Shown here piece after piece: positions 1-6,922 of a stretch of 26,943 bases of DNA (position 1 is its first letter; each line of letters opens with the position of its first letter). A model generated the notes under the pieces. It had not been told where the DNA came from and ran no database searches. It saw only the letters and a list, made by a program, of their open reading frames with translations. A program made the translations under genes and the position numbers. The DNA comes from Candidatus Gastranaerophilales bacterium (lineage in GTDB: Bacteria; Cyanobacteriota; Vampirovibrionia; Gastranaerophilales; Gastranaerophilaceae), in the NCBI GenBank assembly GCA_003150395.1, contig QAMI01000049.1:30761-57703 (forward strand). Direction: 5' to 3'.

Positions 1-26
1 GCATAGACAATTTTATAAATTAAAGT

Positions 27-32
27 TATAAT
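27..32 (+). promoter_or_regulatory. -10 element, possible leaderless start
   Basis: TATAAT lies seven bases before the ATG at 40, and no Shine-Dalgarno sequence is visible. Transcription would begin at or near the start codon. The -35 region is mostly outside what can be judged here. Confidence 0.4.
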
Positions 33-39
33 AAAAATT

Positions 40-1227
40 ATGAAAAATCCGTTATCATCAATTTTGAATTTTTTTAAAAATAATAAACAACCCGCACAAT
101 TTTCTTTAGATATAGACAAGCTGGACAACTGCATACTTCTTGCAATGCTTTATATTTCAAGAAATACAACTGAAAGCGGCAAGTATGTATACCGTTCGAA
201 CACTGATGTGCAGACAAGATATTCAGATAAACAGTACAGTTCACTAAGACATGCTGGAATGCTCTATTCCATGTACTTGTGCGAAACTCTGCTTGGTAAT
301 ACTGCAATACAAAACAAAAGATTTGCTGCATCAGAGTATTTCATAAAAAATTATGTAAAAAGAGTTAATTCCGATATGTATGGGGTTGTCTCAAAGCCTT
401 TTGAAGAAGCTCCGGTGCTTCTTGCTACATCAGGTGGAACCGGGCTTGGTTTGATTGCACTTTCAAATCTTCTTGAAGAGAATCGAATAAGCAAAACTAT
501 TTTGCAAAAGATGGGGAATTTTCTTCTTTTTATGCAGAATGAATTTGGTGATTTTTGGCCGAGTTATGAATTCGGTACAAAGACAAGATCAAAGCTGCAT
601 GCTGCAAGATACTATCCCGGAGAAGCCTGTTTGGGCTTATTGTATCTTTATGATACTGACAAAGATGAAAAATGGCTTAATGCTGCTAAAAAAGGTATTT
701 TACGGCTTGCAGAATTAGGAGCCGCTATTCCGGCTGAAAAGCTGAAGTTTGACCATTGGGGCCTTCTGGCAATTCAGAAATTATACTCATTGTCTGAGAT
801 TGAACTTACTACCGCACAAAAACTGTTGATATCAGCCTATCTAGAAAAGAATTCACTTTTGGTTATAGAAAATCAGAATCTTGACTCCGATGCAGAAAAC
901 TACGGTTCTTACAAATCAATTAGGAGTCTTTGCGGGAATGCCACTATTCTGGAAGGTTTAATAGCAGCTTATCATACAGTTCCATCAAATGTTTTAAAAA
1001 CAAGAATCTTAAATTCGGTAAGTGCCGGTATAGAATTTCTTGCAAAATATCAGGTTAAAGACGGATCAAGGGAAGGTGGAATTCCCGGCACCTACAAATG
1101 GAATAACTTTGACGCCGTCAAGTCTGATAAAGAAATCAGAATTGATAATGTTCAGCATGCACTTTCGGCATTCGCAGCATATAAACTGATTTTAAAAAAT
1201 ATTCTTGATAAAAATTCCGGAAAATAA
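40..1227 (+). CDS. Predicted alpha/alpha-toroid (six-hairpin-like) protein of unknown function
   Basis: I do not recognise a named family with certainty. The 395-residue protein has no clear signal peptide and is made of paired amphipathic helices, each pair containing a small-residue turn: RHAG near residue 70, GGTGLGLIAL near 132, YYPGEACLGLLYLY near 191, DHW near 238, GNATILEGLIAAY near 299 and RIDNVQHALSAFAAY near 367. This periodic pattern is typical of (alpha/alpha)6 barrels such as glycoside hydrolase, epimerase and cyclase-like folds. The conserved-looking Glu, Asp and His residues in the turns (E195, D238, H239, E305, D369, H373) could line an active site, but no reaction can be assigned. 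It begins with a -10 box immediately upstream and no ribosome binding site, and is followed by lpxA on the same strand after about 100 bases. An envelope-sugar role is possible from context only. Confidence 0.75.
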   Translation: MKNPLSSILNFFKNNKQPAQFSLDIDKLDNCILLAMLYISRNTTESGKYVYRSNTDVQTRYSDKQYSSLRHAGMLYSMYLCETLLGNTAIQNKRFAASEYFIKNYVKRVNSDMYGVVSKPFEEAPVLLATSGGTGLGLIALSNLLEENRISKTILQKMGNFLLFMQNEFGDFWPSYEFGTKTRSKLHAARYYPGEACLGLLYLYDTDKDEKWLNAAKKGILRLAELGAAIPAEKLKFDHWGLLAIQKLYSLSEIELTTAQKLLISAYLEKNSLLVIENQNLDSDAENYGSYKSIRSLCGNATILEGLIAAYHTVPSNVLKTRILNSVSAGIEFLAKYQVKDGSREGGIPGTYKWNNFDAVKSDKEIRIDNVQHALSAFAAYKLILKNILDKNSGK

Positions 1228-1296
1228 AGTTTCTGTACGAAATTCATAGTCGTATTAAATTAATGTAAAAATCCGGCAAACTTCTTTGTTTTGTAC

Positions 1297-1302
1297 TATA
1301 AT
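1297..1302 (+). promoter_or_regulatory. Probable -10 box for lpxA
   Basis: TATAAT sits 31 bases upstream of the lpxA ATG and no good -35 is visible at 16-18 bp. The gene also has a GAGAGG ribosome binding site, so this is an ordinary leadered transcript. Confidence 0.4.
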
Positions 1303-1333
1303 TTATTTATAGTTTGAAAAAGAGAGGTAATTT

Positions 1334-2140
1334 ATGATAGACAAAACAGCAATCGTTCATCCGTCGGCTCAAATAGCAGATGATGCTATAATCGGGCCTT
1401 ATGTAGTAATCGGCGAAAACGTAAAAATCGGTCACAGAACAAGAGTTATTTCAAATGCGCATATTGAATTTGCCGAAATCGGTGACGATTGTACAATTTC
1501 TCCGTTTGCAACAATCGGTTCTGAACCTCAGGATTTGGGTTACAAAGGCGAACCTACAAAAGTTGTAATCGGCGATGGAACAATTATAAAAGAAAACGTA
1601 ACAATCCATAGAGGTGCGGCTTGCGGCGATTTTACAACGAGGGTAGGTAAAAAATGTCTATTAATGGTTGGCTCTCATGTCGCACATAACTGTGTTTTGG
1701 CAGATGAAGTAATTCTGGCAAACCTTGTTACTTTAGGTGGACATGTTCATGTCGGCTTCGGTGCATTTGTAGGCGGAATGAGCGTATTCCACCAGAATAT
1801 CAGAATCGGCGATATGGCAATTGTAAGCGGATTTTCAGCTTCACGTCAGGATATATTGCCGTATTCAAAAGGTGAAGGGCGTCCTCCTGTTCCGCGCGGA
1901 CTTAACGTAATTGCGATGAAACGCCGCGGCGTTCCGCTTGAAGTCAGAACTCATACAAATGAAGCTTTCAAACTGTTGATTTCTGAAGATTACAACACAA
2001 CACAAGCAATAGAAAAGATTAAAGCTGAAATTCCAATGAACGAGTATATTGAAAAAATGATAGAATTCATCCAATCGTCTAAACGCGGTGTGCTTCTTAA
2101 AACTCATAAATCAGGACATGAAAGCCTTCAGGATGAATAA
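1334..2140 (+). CDS. lpxA: Acyl-ACP--UDP-N-acetylglucosamine O-acyltransferase LpxA
   Basis: LpxA catalyses the first step of lipid A synthesis in the cytoplasm, moving a 3-hydroxyacyl chain from ACP to the 3-OH of UDP-GlcNAc. The 268-residue length matches the family (about 260). Residues 1-180 form the left-handed beta-helix of hexapeptide repeats (IGPYVVIG, IGDDCTI and so on), and the C-terminal ~75 residues are helical. Diagnostic features are the GYKGEPTKVVIGDG segment (69-82), the SHVAHNC motif (114-120) whose H118 corresponds to the catalytic His125 of the E. coli enzyme, GGMSVFHQ in the helix, and MKRRGV near the C-terminus. A GAGAGG ribosome binding site precedes the ATG. No other lpx gene is next to it, so it looks like a stand-alone gene. 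It implies a Gram-negative outer membrane with lipid A. Confidence 0.95.
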   Translation: MIDKTAIVHPSAQIADDAIIGPYVVIGENVKIGHRTRVISNAHIEFAEIGDDCTISPFATIGSEPQDLGYKGEPTKVVIGDGTIIKENVTIHRGAACGDFTTRVGKKCLLMVGSHVAHNCVLADEVILANLVTLGGHVHVGFGAFVGGMSVFHQNIRIGDMAIVSGFSASRQDILPYSKGEGRPPVPRGLNVIAMKRRGVPLEVRTHTNEAFKLLISEDYNTTQAIEKIKAEIPMNEYIEKMIEFIQSSKRGVLLKTHKSGHESLQDE

Positions 2141-2166
2141 TTTTTAATCATCTGGCAGCGCAGGTT

Positions 2167-2481
2167 TTATTTTATACACAAGAAGAACTTATACATTTGT
2201 CGTGTAAGTTCTTCGTTGTTTTCCAGCAAATTTATCATCTCGTTTAACATATCCTGCGGTCTTTTGTAATAATCAAATAAATAAAGTTCAAAAGGTCTTA
2301 CTTTAAGAGCATTTGCAAGTTTTTCAAGGGTTTCATGATTTGGATAATTTTTACCGTTTTCGATATTGCTCAGACTGGGAATTTCAATTCCGGCAAGTTC
2401 AGCAAGTTTTTCCTGCGTAAATTTTTGCCTTTGTCTGAGTTCTTTTATTCTTTTCCCGAGTTGATATTTGAGATTCCCCAT
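2167..2481 (-). CDS. XRE-family HTH transcriptional regulator
   Basis: The 104-residue protein has a Cro/C1-type helix-turn-helix at about residues 7-63: LGKRIKELRQRQKFTQEKLA, then GIEIPSLSNIENGKNYPN with the recognition helix, then LEKLANALKV. A short helical tail of about 35 residues follows. It probably binds DNA as a dimer. The gene is divergent from the prepilin gene at 2647, with a 165-base AT-rich region between them, so that prepilin and the gene itself are the likely targets. The SD AAAGGA lies inside a 9-bp inverted repeat that reaches the start codon (see 2481-2512). Confidence 0.85.
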   Translation of the reverse strand: MGNLKYQLGKRIKELRQRQKFTQEKLAELAGIEIPSLSNIENGKNYPNHETLEKLANALKVRPFELYLFDYYKRPQDMLNEMINLLENNEELTRQMYKFFLCIK

Positions 2482-2512
2482 AAGTCACGTCCTTTTAAAT
2501 AATCGTAACTTA
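2481..2512 (-). promoter_or_regulatory. Inverted repeat framing the ribosome binding site of the XRE gene
   Basis: On the minus strand the arms TAAGTTACG and CGTGACTTA are separated by 14 bases and pair over nine positions with one G-U wobble. The loop contains the Shine-Dalgarno AAAGGA, and the second arm runs into the ATG. It may act as an operator bound by the XRE dimer (autoregulation) or as an mRNA hairpin modulating translation. Confidence 0.45.
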
Positions 2513-2603
2513 TTTATATCTAAATAAAATAACCTAACAGCTAAATTTTACTTGATTTATTATTAAATATACTATATATTATTAGTGTAAATAATAAATT
2601 TTA

Positions 2604-2609
2604 GTATAA
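2604..2609 (+). promoter_or_regulatory. Candidate -10 box for the first prepilin gene
   Basis: TATAAA lies 37 bases before the ATG in a very AT-rich divergent intergenic region. A matching -35 is not clear. An AAGGA sequence follows, but at a long spacing of about 11 bases from the start. Confidence 0.3.
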
Positions 2610-2646
2610 AATTTAGTGTATGTTTAAAGAAAGGAATAAGTTCTAA

Positions 2647-3372
2647 ATGATTACGAAGCTAAAAGAAGTTAAAAAGCAAGCTGGTTTTACAATGTCTGAA
2701 GTCCTTATTACACTTGGCATTGTCGGTATCATTGCAGCAATGACACTGCCCCAGTTAATTAAAAATTACCAGCATAAAGTGTTGCAGACGCAGTTCCAAA
2801 AAGCATATGCAAAAATTCAAGAGGCGTATCTTTTAACACTTAATGAGTTGGGAGTTTCAAATCTTTCTAAGGAAATTGCAGCATGCAGCGTGCAATATGT
2901 ATATGGTCCAGAATTCATTGCTGCATTTCATAGAAATCTTCGTTATAAAACAAAAGCCAAGGACTATAGAATATATAATTATACTAAAAATAAATTTTGG
3001 GAGCATCGTAAAGGTAGTGGTTACCCTATGCCTGTATATGTTTTGGGGGATGGAAGCAGCTATGTTGCATTTGTAAATTCTTGCACTATATTTTTAGAAT
3101 TTGACTCAAATGGACCATATAAAGGCCCAAATAGATATGGATTTGATGTTTTTACTTTTAAGGTTTCTAATGATGGAGTTGTTCCAATCAAATCAGGGAA
3201 ACTTTATACAGAAGAAGAGTTAGAAAATGAAACTTGGCCTGAATATGCTGGTCAACCCTGCTCTGTTAAATCAAAACAAGCTTCTAATGGAATTGGTTGT
3301 TCATATTATGCTCTAAATGATATAAGCCCGGATAATAACTCAAAGACATATTGGAAAAATCTGCCCAAATAA
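2647..3372 (+). CDS. Type IV pilin-like prepilin with N-terminal methylation motif
   Basis: A 241-residue secreted subunit of the type IV pilin/type II pseudopilin superfamily. The first 12 residues are a basic leader ending in Gly, followed by the cleavage/methylation site G|FTMSEV, with Glu at mature position 5. A hydrophobic helix (LITLGIVGIIAAMTLPQLI) serves as membrane anchor and polymerisation domain. The remaining globular domain contains a DSNG...PNRYGFD segment near residue 155 and a C-terminal NGIGCSYYAL...KNLPK end that is shared with the prepilin at 14050. It is expected to be processed by a prepilin peptidase and assembled in the inner membrane. No assembly ATPase or platform gene is nearby, so this is an orphan subunit gene. 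It is divergently paired with the XRE regulator at 2167-2481. Confidence 0.88.
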   Translation: MITKLKEVKKQAGFTMSEVLITLGIVGIIAAMTLPQLIKNYQHKVLQTQFQKAYAKIQEAYLLTLNELGVSNLSKEIAACSVQYVYGPEFIAAFHRNLRYKTKAKDYRIYNYTKNKFWEHRKGSGYPMPVYVLGDGSSYVAFVNSCTIFLEFDSNGPYKGPNRYGFDVFTFKVSNDGVVPIKSGKLYTEEELENETWPEYAGQPCSVKSKQASNGIGCSYYALNDISPDNNSKTYWKNLPK

Positions 3373-3387
3373 GTTTTATCTTGTTAA

Positions 3388-3416
3388 TTGCCCTCTTTTA
3401 TAAATTATGTTATAAA
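3388..3416 (+). promoter_or_regulatory. Probable promoter of the M29 aminopeptidase gene
   Basis: TTGCCC and TATAAA are separated by 17 bp, followed 20 bases later by the start codon, with a strong AGGAGG ribosome binding site at 3423-3428. Confidence 0.45.
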
Positions 3417-3435
3417 AAATACAGGAGGCTAAGTT

Positions 3436-4566
3436 ATGAAAACACTTTGGGATAAATATGCAGAAGTCCTTGTTGACTATTCAACAAACGTACAAAAAGG
3501 CGATTTGGTGCAAATCCGCGGCACAAGCGTTTATACAAAAGACCTTGTTAAAGCCGTTTACAAACGTGTTCTTGAGCGCGGCGGCAATCCGATTGTCAGA
3601 ACTTCTATTGAAGATTTGACTGATACTTTTATAAAATACGCAAGCGACGAACAGCTTGACTTTGTCGATCCTATTACAAAACTTGAATACGAAACAGTTG
3701 ACAAATTCATTTCAATCGGCGGTCCGATGAATACTAAAAATCTTGCAAAAGCTGATATGAAAAAGCTTGCAAGACGCGGCAAAGCAACAAAAGCGCTCTC
3801 TGAACTTCTGATGAAACGTTCTGCTGAAGGCAGCGCAAGCTGGGTTATAGCTGACGTTCCAACTCACGCTCTTGCTCAGGAAGCCAAAATGTCTTTTGAT
3901 GAATATTCAGAATTTTTGTTTAAATCGTGTTATCTTGACATGGATAATCCGGTTGCAAAGTTAAAAGAACTTAACGAGAAACAAACCAAATGGGCAAATT
4001 ATCTGAATAATGTTAAAAAACTCCGGATTACAGGTGAAAAAACCGATATAACTTTCGGTGTTGAAGGCAGAAAATGGATTAGCTGTTCCGGTCTGAATAA
4101 TTATCCCGATGGAGAAGTTTTTACCTCTCCTGTTGAAGATGATGTTAACGGTGAAATTTATTTCGATTTTCCTCAGATATATCGCGGCAACGAAGCTCAA
4201 GGTGTGCATCTCTGGATTGAAAACGGCAAAATCGTGAAGGCAAAAGCTGACAAAGGCGAAGATTTTTTGATAGCTATGCTTGATATGGATGAAGGGTCAC
4301 GCGGAATTGGTGAAATCGCAATCGGCACAAACGACCGCATTCAGGAAGTTACCGGAAATATTCTTTTTGATGAGAAAATCGGCGGCTCAATTCACATGGC
4401 AGTCGGCGCATCTTACCCTGAAGCAGGCGGAAAAAATGTCTCCGGACTGCACTGGGATTTGATTAAGAACATGAAAGGCGATGAAACAGGCAAAGAGAAC
4501 AAAATAGGCGGCAAAATTTATGCCGATGACGTTTTGATTTACGAAAACGGAAAGTTCTTAATCTAA
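3436..4566 (+). CDS. M29-family metallo-aminopeptidase (AmpS/PepS type)
   Basis: A cytosolic aminopeptidase of the thermophilic metalloprotease (M29) family, which removes N-terminal residues from peptides using a two-metal centre. The 376-residue length is close to that of the family (about 370-410). The metal ligands can be placed by comparison with AmpS: E227 in PDGE, E293 in GEIAIG, H320 in SIHMAVG, and H339 plus D341 in LHWD; the catalytic Tyr would be Y327 in GASYPE. The N-terminal domain carries the usual YTKDLVKAVYKRVLERGGNP segment. The start is set by a strong AGGAGG seven bases before the ATG. The gene's last nine bases overlap the end of the convergent prepilin gene, and no terminator separates them. 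Confidence 0.93.
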   Translation: MKTLWDKYAEVLVDYSTNVQKGDLVQIRGTSVYTKDLVKAVYKRVLERGGNPIVRTSIEDLTDTFIKYASDEQLDFVDPITKLEYETVDKFISIGGPMNTKNLAKADMKKLARRGKATKALSELLMKRSAEGSASWVIADVPTHALAQEAKMSFDEYSEFLFKSCYLDMDNPVAKLKELNEKQTKWANYLNNVKKLRITGEKTDITFGVEGRKWISCSGLNNYPDGEVFTSPVEDDVNGEIYFDFPQIYRGNEAQGVHLWIENGKIVKAKADKGEDFLIAMLDMDEGSRGIGEIAIGTNDRIQEVTGNILFDEKIGGSIHMAVGASYPEAGGKNVSGLHWDLIKNMKGDETGKENKIGGKIYADDVLIYENGKFLI

Positions 4567-5220
4567 CAGCCAGCTCTCATAATAACAGGGAGGATGTTTG
4601 CAAAACGAATTTTGTGTTGTTATATCTTTTTGAAAATAAGGGTTAATTTTTTTGTAAAGTGTAGCTTTGTCTGCTCTTTTATTATTTTCATCACCAAAAG
4701 TAAATACCCATCGATCTTTTCCAAATTGGTTTGGATTAGAAAATCCGTTAGTATCAACAAGATATATATTTTCTGAATTGCTATATGAACACCAGCTTCT
4801 GCCTGAAACATCCATAAAACAAAAAGCAGATCCATCTCTAGGGGCTCCATTTTCTGTATCTATACCGTCACCGGGATTCCCGCTAGTGCATGAGCCCCCG
4901 CAGAGGGTATCTCCTTTTTTCCAGCATCTTGCAATATCTTTATTTCCACAATCAAGTAATACTTTAAATCCAGCTTTCATTATGCCTATTTCTTCCTCTG
5001 TTGAAACGGCTTCAAATTTTTTAGTTCTGGTAAAGACCTGTTCAATGAGTGCTTGTTGAAATACTTGTGAGAATTCAGAATAAGCTTTTTTATACGCGCT
5101 TTTAAATTGGCGTTCCTGATATCCTTTGATTAATCCCGGCAGAGTCATGGCTGCTACTATCCCAATAATTCCAAGTGTAATTAAAACTTCAGCCATAGTG
5201 AAGGCTAACGAATTTTTCAT
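4558..5220 (-). CDS. Type IV pilin-like prepilin with N-terminal methylation motif
   Basis: A 220-residue prepilin. The reading frame is open further upstream, but the ATG at 5220 is preferred: it gives a short leader MKNSLA ending in Ala just before FTMAEVLITLGIIGIVAAMT, and it has an AGAGG ribosome binding site seven bases upstream. Ala instead of Gly at the -1 position is a common variant. The mature protein has the Glu5 and the long hydrophobic helix, then a globular domain with several cysteines (CGNKDIARCWKKGDTLCGGSC) that could form disulfides. A DTNGFSNPNQFGKDRW segment matches the DxNG...PNxxG(x)D motif of the other two prepilins in this window. It is divergent from the XRE gene at 5322 and convergent with, and overlapping, the M29 gene. 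Its role (pilus, pseudopilus or competence-like fibre) cannot be told from the sequence. Confidence 0.86.
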   Translation of the reverse strand: MKNSLAFTMAEVLITLGIIGIVAAMTLPGLIKGYQERQFKSAYKKAYSEFSQVFQQALIEQVFTRTKKFEAVSTEEEIGIMKAGFKVLLDCGNKDIARCWKKGDTLCGGSCTSGNPGDGIDTENGAPRDGSAFCFMDVSGRSWCSYSNSENIYLVDTNGFSNPNQFGKDRWVFTFGDENNKRADKATLYKKINPYFQKDITTQNSFCKHPPCYYESWLLD

Positions 5221-5309
5221 ATCAGAACCTCTTATATTATAATTCTTTTTAATATACTTTATGTCTAATAAAAGAATTGTAGTATATCGATTTAATTTTG
5301 TCAATACGA

Positions 5310-5315
5310 TAAAAT
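5310..5315 (+). promoter_or_regulatory. -10 box, leaderless start of the second XRE gene
   Basis: TAAAAT is followed by six bases and the ATG at 5322, with no Shine-Dalgarno sequence. The -35 (TCGATT at 17 bp) is weak. Confidence 0.4.
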
Positions 5316-5321
5316 TAATAA

Positions 5322-5540
5322 ATGGATAAAACGGATTTTCTGAAATTGGGGTATAAAATAAAATTTGAACGAAGCAAAAGAGGGTTTTCACAGCTTGATT
5401 TGTCGCTTAAAACAGGTCTGACCACCCGTTCTCTTTCAAGAATCGAATGCGGAATTATTGATCCGAAGTTTTCAACATTAATAAAAATTTCCGAAGCTTT
5501 TGGGATAGATGTTTGTGACCTTTTAAATTTCAAACTTTGA
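5322..5540 (+). CDS. Small XRE-family HTH regulator
   Basis: The 72-residue protein consists almost entirely of one Cro/C1 helix-turn-helix: LGYKIKFERSKRGFSQLDLS, GLTTRSLSRIECG (recognition helix and following turn), then TLIKISEAFGIDVCDLL. There is no additional ligand-binding or dimerisation domain. It lies back to back with the prepilin gene at 4558-5220, separated by about 100 bases, mirroring the XRE/prepilin pair at 2167-3372, so local control of the prepilin is a reasonable guess. No ribosome binding site is visible, and a -10 box just upstream suggests a leaderless message. It ends at a strong terminator. Confidence 0.82.
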   Translation: MDKTDFLKLGYKIKFERSKRGFSQLDLSLKTGLTTRSLSRIECGIIDPKFSTLIKISEAFGIDVCDLLNFKL

Positions 5541-5550
5541 CAGAATAAAA

Positions 5551-5580
5551 AAAAGTCCGGCAAAATTTTACCGGACTTTT
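5551..5580. terminator. Bidirectional intrinsic terminator
   Basis: A 10-bp perfect stem (AAAAGTCCGG / CCGGACTTTT) with a 10-base loop, flanked by an A-run on the left and a T-run on the right. It serves the XRE gene ending at 5540 (+) and the small gene ending at 5599 (-). Confidence 0.88.
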
Positions 5581-5598
5581 TTATTTCAAAAATAAACA

Positions 5599-5760
5599 CT
5601 AAACAAGACCTAAAACTTTTTTGTACCAGGTGAAGGTTTCCAATTCAATTCCGTTGAAAGTCGTTTTTAAGCACTGGCTTTTTAAATAGTTTTCAAACTC
5701 ATCATTAAATTTAGATTTAATTTTAGTAGTTTTCAAATTCATTTTTTCTACAGTTTCCAT
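5599..5760 (-). CDS. Small 53-aa protein of unknown function
   Basis: This short reading frame is supported by its surroundings rather than by homology. An AGGAG ribosome binding site lies nine bases before the ATG, a TATAAT -10 box lies about 50 bases upstream (minus strand, 5811-5816), and a strong bidirectional terminator lies just past the stop. The product is basic at its N-terminus (NLKTTKIKSKF) and ends with a hydrophobic and aromatic stretch (FTWYKKVLGLV). It has a single Cys and no signal peptide or transmembrane helix. I do not recognise a family. It fills most of the gap between the XRE gene and the methyltransferase; the rest of that gap (5761-5895) shows only AT-rich promoter-like sequence. 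Confidence 0.55.
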   Translation of the reverse strand: METVEKMNLKTTKIKSKFNDEFENYLKSQCLKTTFNGIELETFTWYKKVLGLV

Positions 5761-5895
5761 GTGACCTATCTCCTATATTACCATTACGATACCCCTAATT
5801 TATGTGTTATATTATAACGTATTCGAAATATATTCTCTACACTCTTGAGAATTACTTCTAAAGAATTTAATTTTTTAAAAAAGTTGAAAATTTTA

Positions 5896-5904
5896 TGTTA
5901 AAAT
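5896..5904 (+). promoter_or_regulatory. Extended -10 promoter, leaderless start
   Basis: TGT-TAAAAT is followed by six bases and then the ATG at 5911, with no ribosome binding site. It is nearly identical in layout to the proB start at 14809-14826. Confidence 0.5.
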
Positions 5905-5910
5905 CAGAGC

Positions 5911-6831
5911 ATGATTTTGATTGGTGAAAATCTTCATGTAATTTCTAAAAACGTGCGCGAGGCGCTGCAAAATCGTGACGAAATTTTTGTAAAAAATCTT
6001 CTTAATTTGCAAAAAAAAATGGATTATGTAGATTTAAATATAGGGCCGGCACGCGGAGATTTGGAAGGGATTTTCTCCTGGCTCTGCCCTCTTGTGGAAG
6101 AAAATTCTTCTTTAAAAATTTCTTTGGATACAACAAATTTTGAAGAAATGAAAAATGCATTTTCTTTCATAAAAAATAAAGAAAATATTTTTCTAAATAG
6201 TGTCTCAAATGATATGCCGAAACTTGATTTGATGTGTGATTTGTCGCTTGAACATGATTGCAGGCTTGCGGCTCTTACAATGTCGAAGGAAACAGGAATT
6301 CCAAAAACTTCTGATGGAAGATTGGAGATTGCGTTTGAAATTTATGAAAAATGTATGGAAAAGGGAATGGCTTCAGAAAAAATTTATTTTGACCCTCTTG
6401 TAATTCCTTTGACGGCTGACCAATCTCAGGGACTTGAGGCGTTGAATACTTTGAAAATGATAAAAGAAAGTTTCGACCCGCCGGTAAAAACCGTAATCGG
6501 GCTTTCAAATATTTCAAACGGAGCACCGTCAGAACTCCGCCCGCTTATTAACAGAGTTTTTGCTGTTCTTGCCTATGGCACAGGTTTGGATGCTGTAATT
6601 ATGGATGCCGCCGATAACGAACTTTACAGGATTTTGAAAATGCTTTCCTCAAAAAAAGTCGAAAAAGCGGTCGACAATTTGTATTTGAAACTTTCAAAAA
6701 TGTTTGAAATTTTTGAAGATTTGGAAAGCCTTGAATTTGATAAAAATAATGAAGAACAATTGAAAATTTTCAAAACCTGCGAGATTATACTGAATAAGAA
6801 AATTTATTCAAACAGTTTTGCACAAGTTTAA
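5911..6831 (+). CDS. Methyltetrahydrofolate:corrinoid methyltransferase-like protein (AcsE/MeTr family)
   Basis: A 306-residue TIM barrel of the pterin-binding (DHPS-like) superfamily, resembling AcsE, which transfers the methyl group of methyl-tetrahydrofolate to the cobalt of a corrinoid protein. The family landmarks are all present: IGENLHVISK at the start, DLNIGPA (41-47), SLDTTN (71-76; D73 and N76 in the pterin pocket), LTMSKETGIPKTSDGRL (122-138), FDPLVIPL (160-167; D161) and IGLSNISNG (196-204; N200, matching the N-protonation Asn of AcsE). The C-terminal ILNKKIYSNSF matches the equivalent end of AcsE. An insertion of about 45 residues (roughly 235-280) precedes that end. No corrinoid protein, CO dehydrogenase or other Wood-Ljungdahl gene is in this window, so the partner is unknown. 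Another C1 role is possible. Confidence 0.82.
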   Translation: MILIGENLHVISKNVREALQNRDEIFVKNLLNLQKKMDYVDLNIGPARGDLEGIFSWLCPLVEENSSLKISLDTTNFEEMKNAFSFIKNKENIFLNSVSNDMPKLDLMCDLSLEHDCRLAALTMSKETGIPKTSDGRLEIAFEIYEKCMEKGMASEKIYFDPLVIPLTADQSQGLEALNTLKMIKESFDPPVKTVIGLSNISNGAPSELRPLINRVFAVLAYGTGLDAVIMDAADNELYRILKMLSSKKVEKAVDNLYLKLSKMFEIFEDLESLEFDKNNEEQLKIFKTCEIILNKKIYSNSFAQV

Positions 6832-6848
6832 TTTTTATGGTAATATGT

Positions 6849-6870
6849 AGCTGTAAATATGTTTACAGTT
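6849..6870 (+). terminator. Stem-loop after the methyltransferase gene, weak terminator or operator
   Basis: CTGTAAA-TATG-TTTACAG is a perfect 7-bp stem, extendable by two further pairs including a G-T. It is followed by only a short T-rich tail (TTTCGTT), so termination would be weak. It sits 17 bases after the upstream stop codon. Confidence 0.4.
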
Positions 6871-6922
6871 TCGTTAAAATACAAAAAAGGGTTCAGGTTA
6901 TTAAAAAATTAGGAGCAGGACA

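Noticed and set aside
4667..5059. 130-codon plus-strand frame opposite the second prepilin
   Set aside because: It lies fully inside the prepilin gene on the other strand; the prepilin has the family motif and SD, and this frame has neither.
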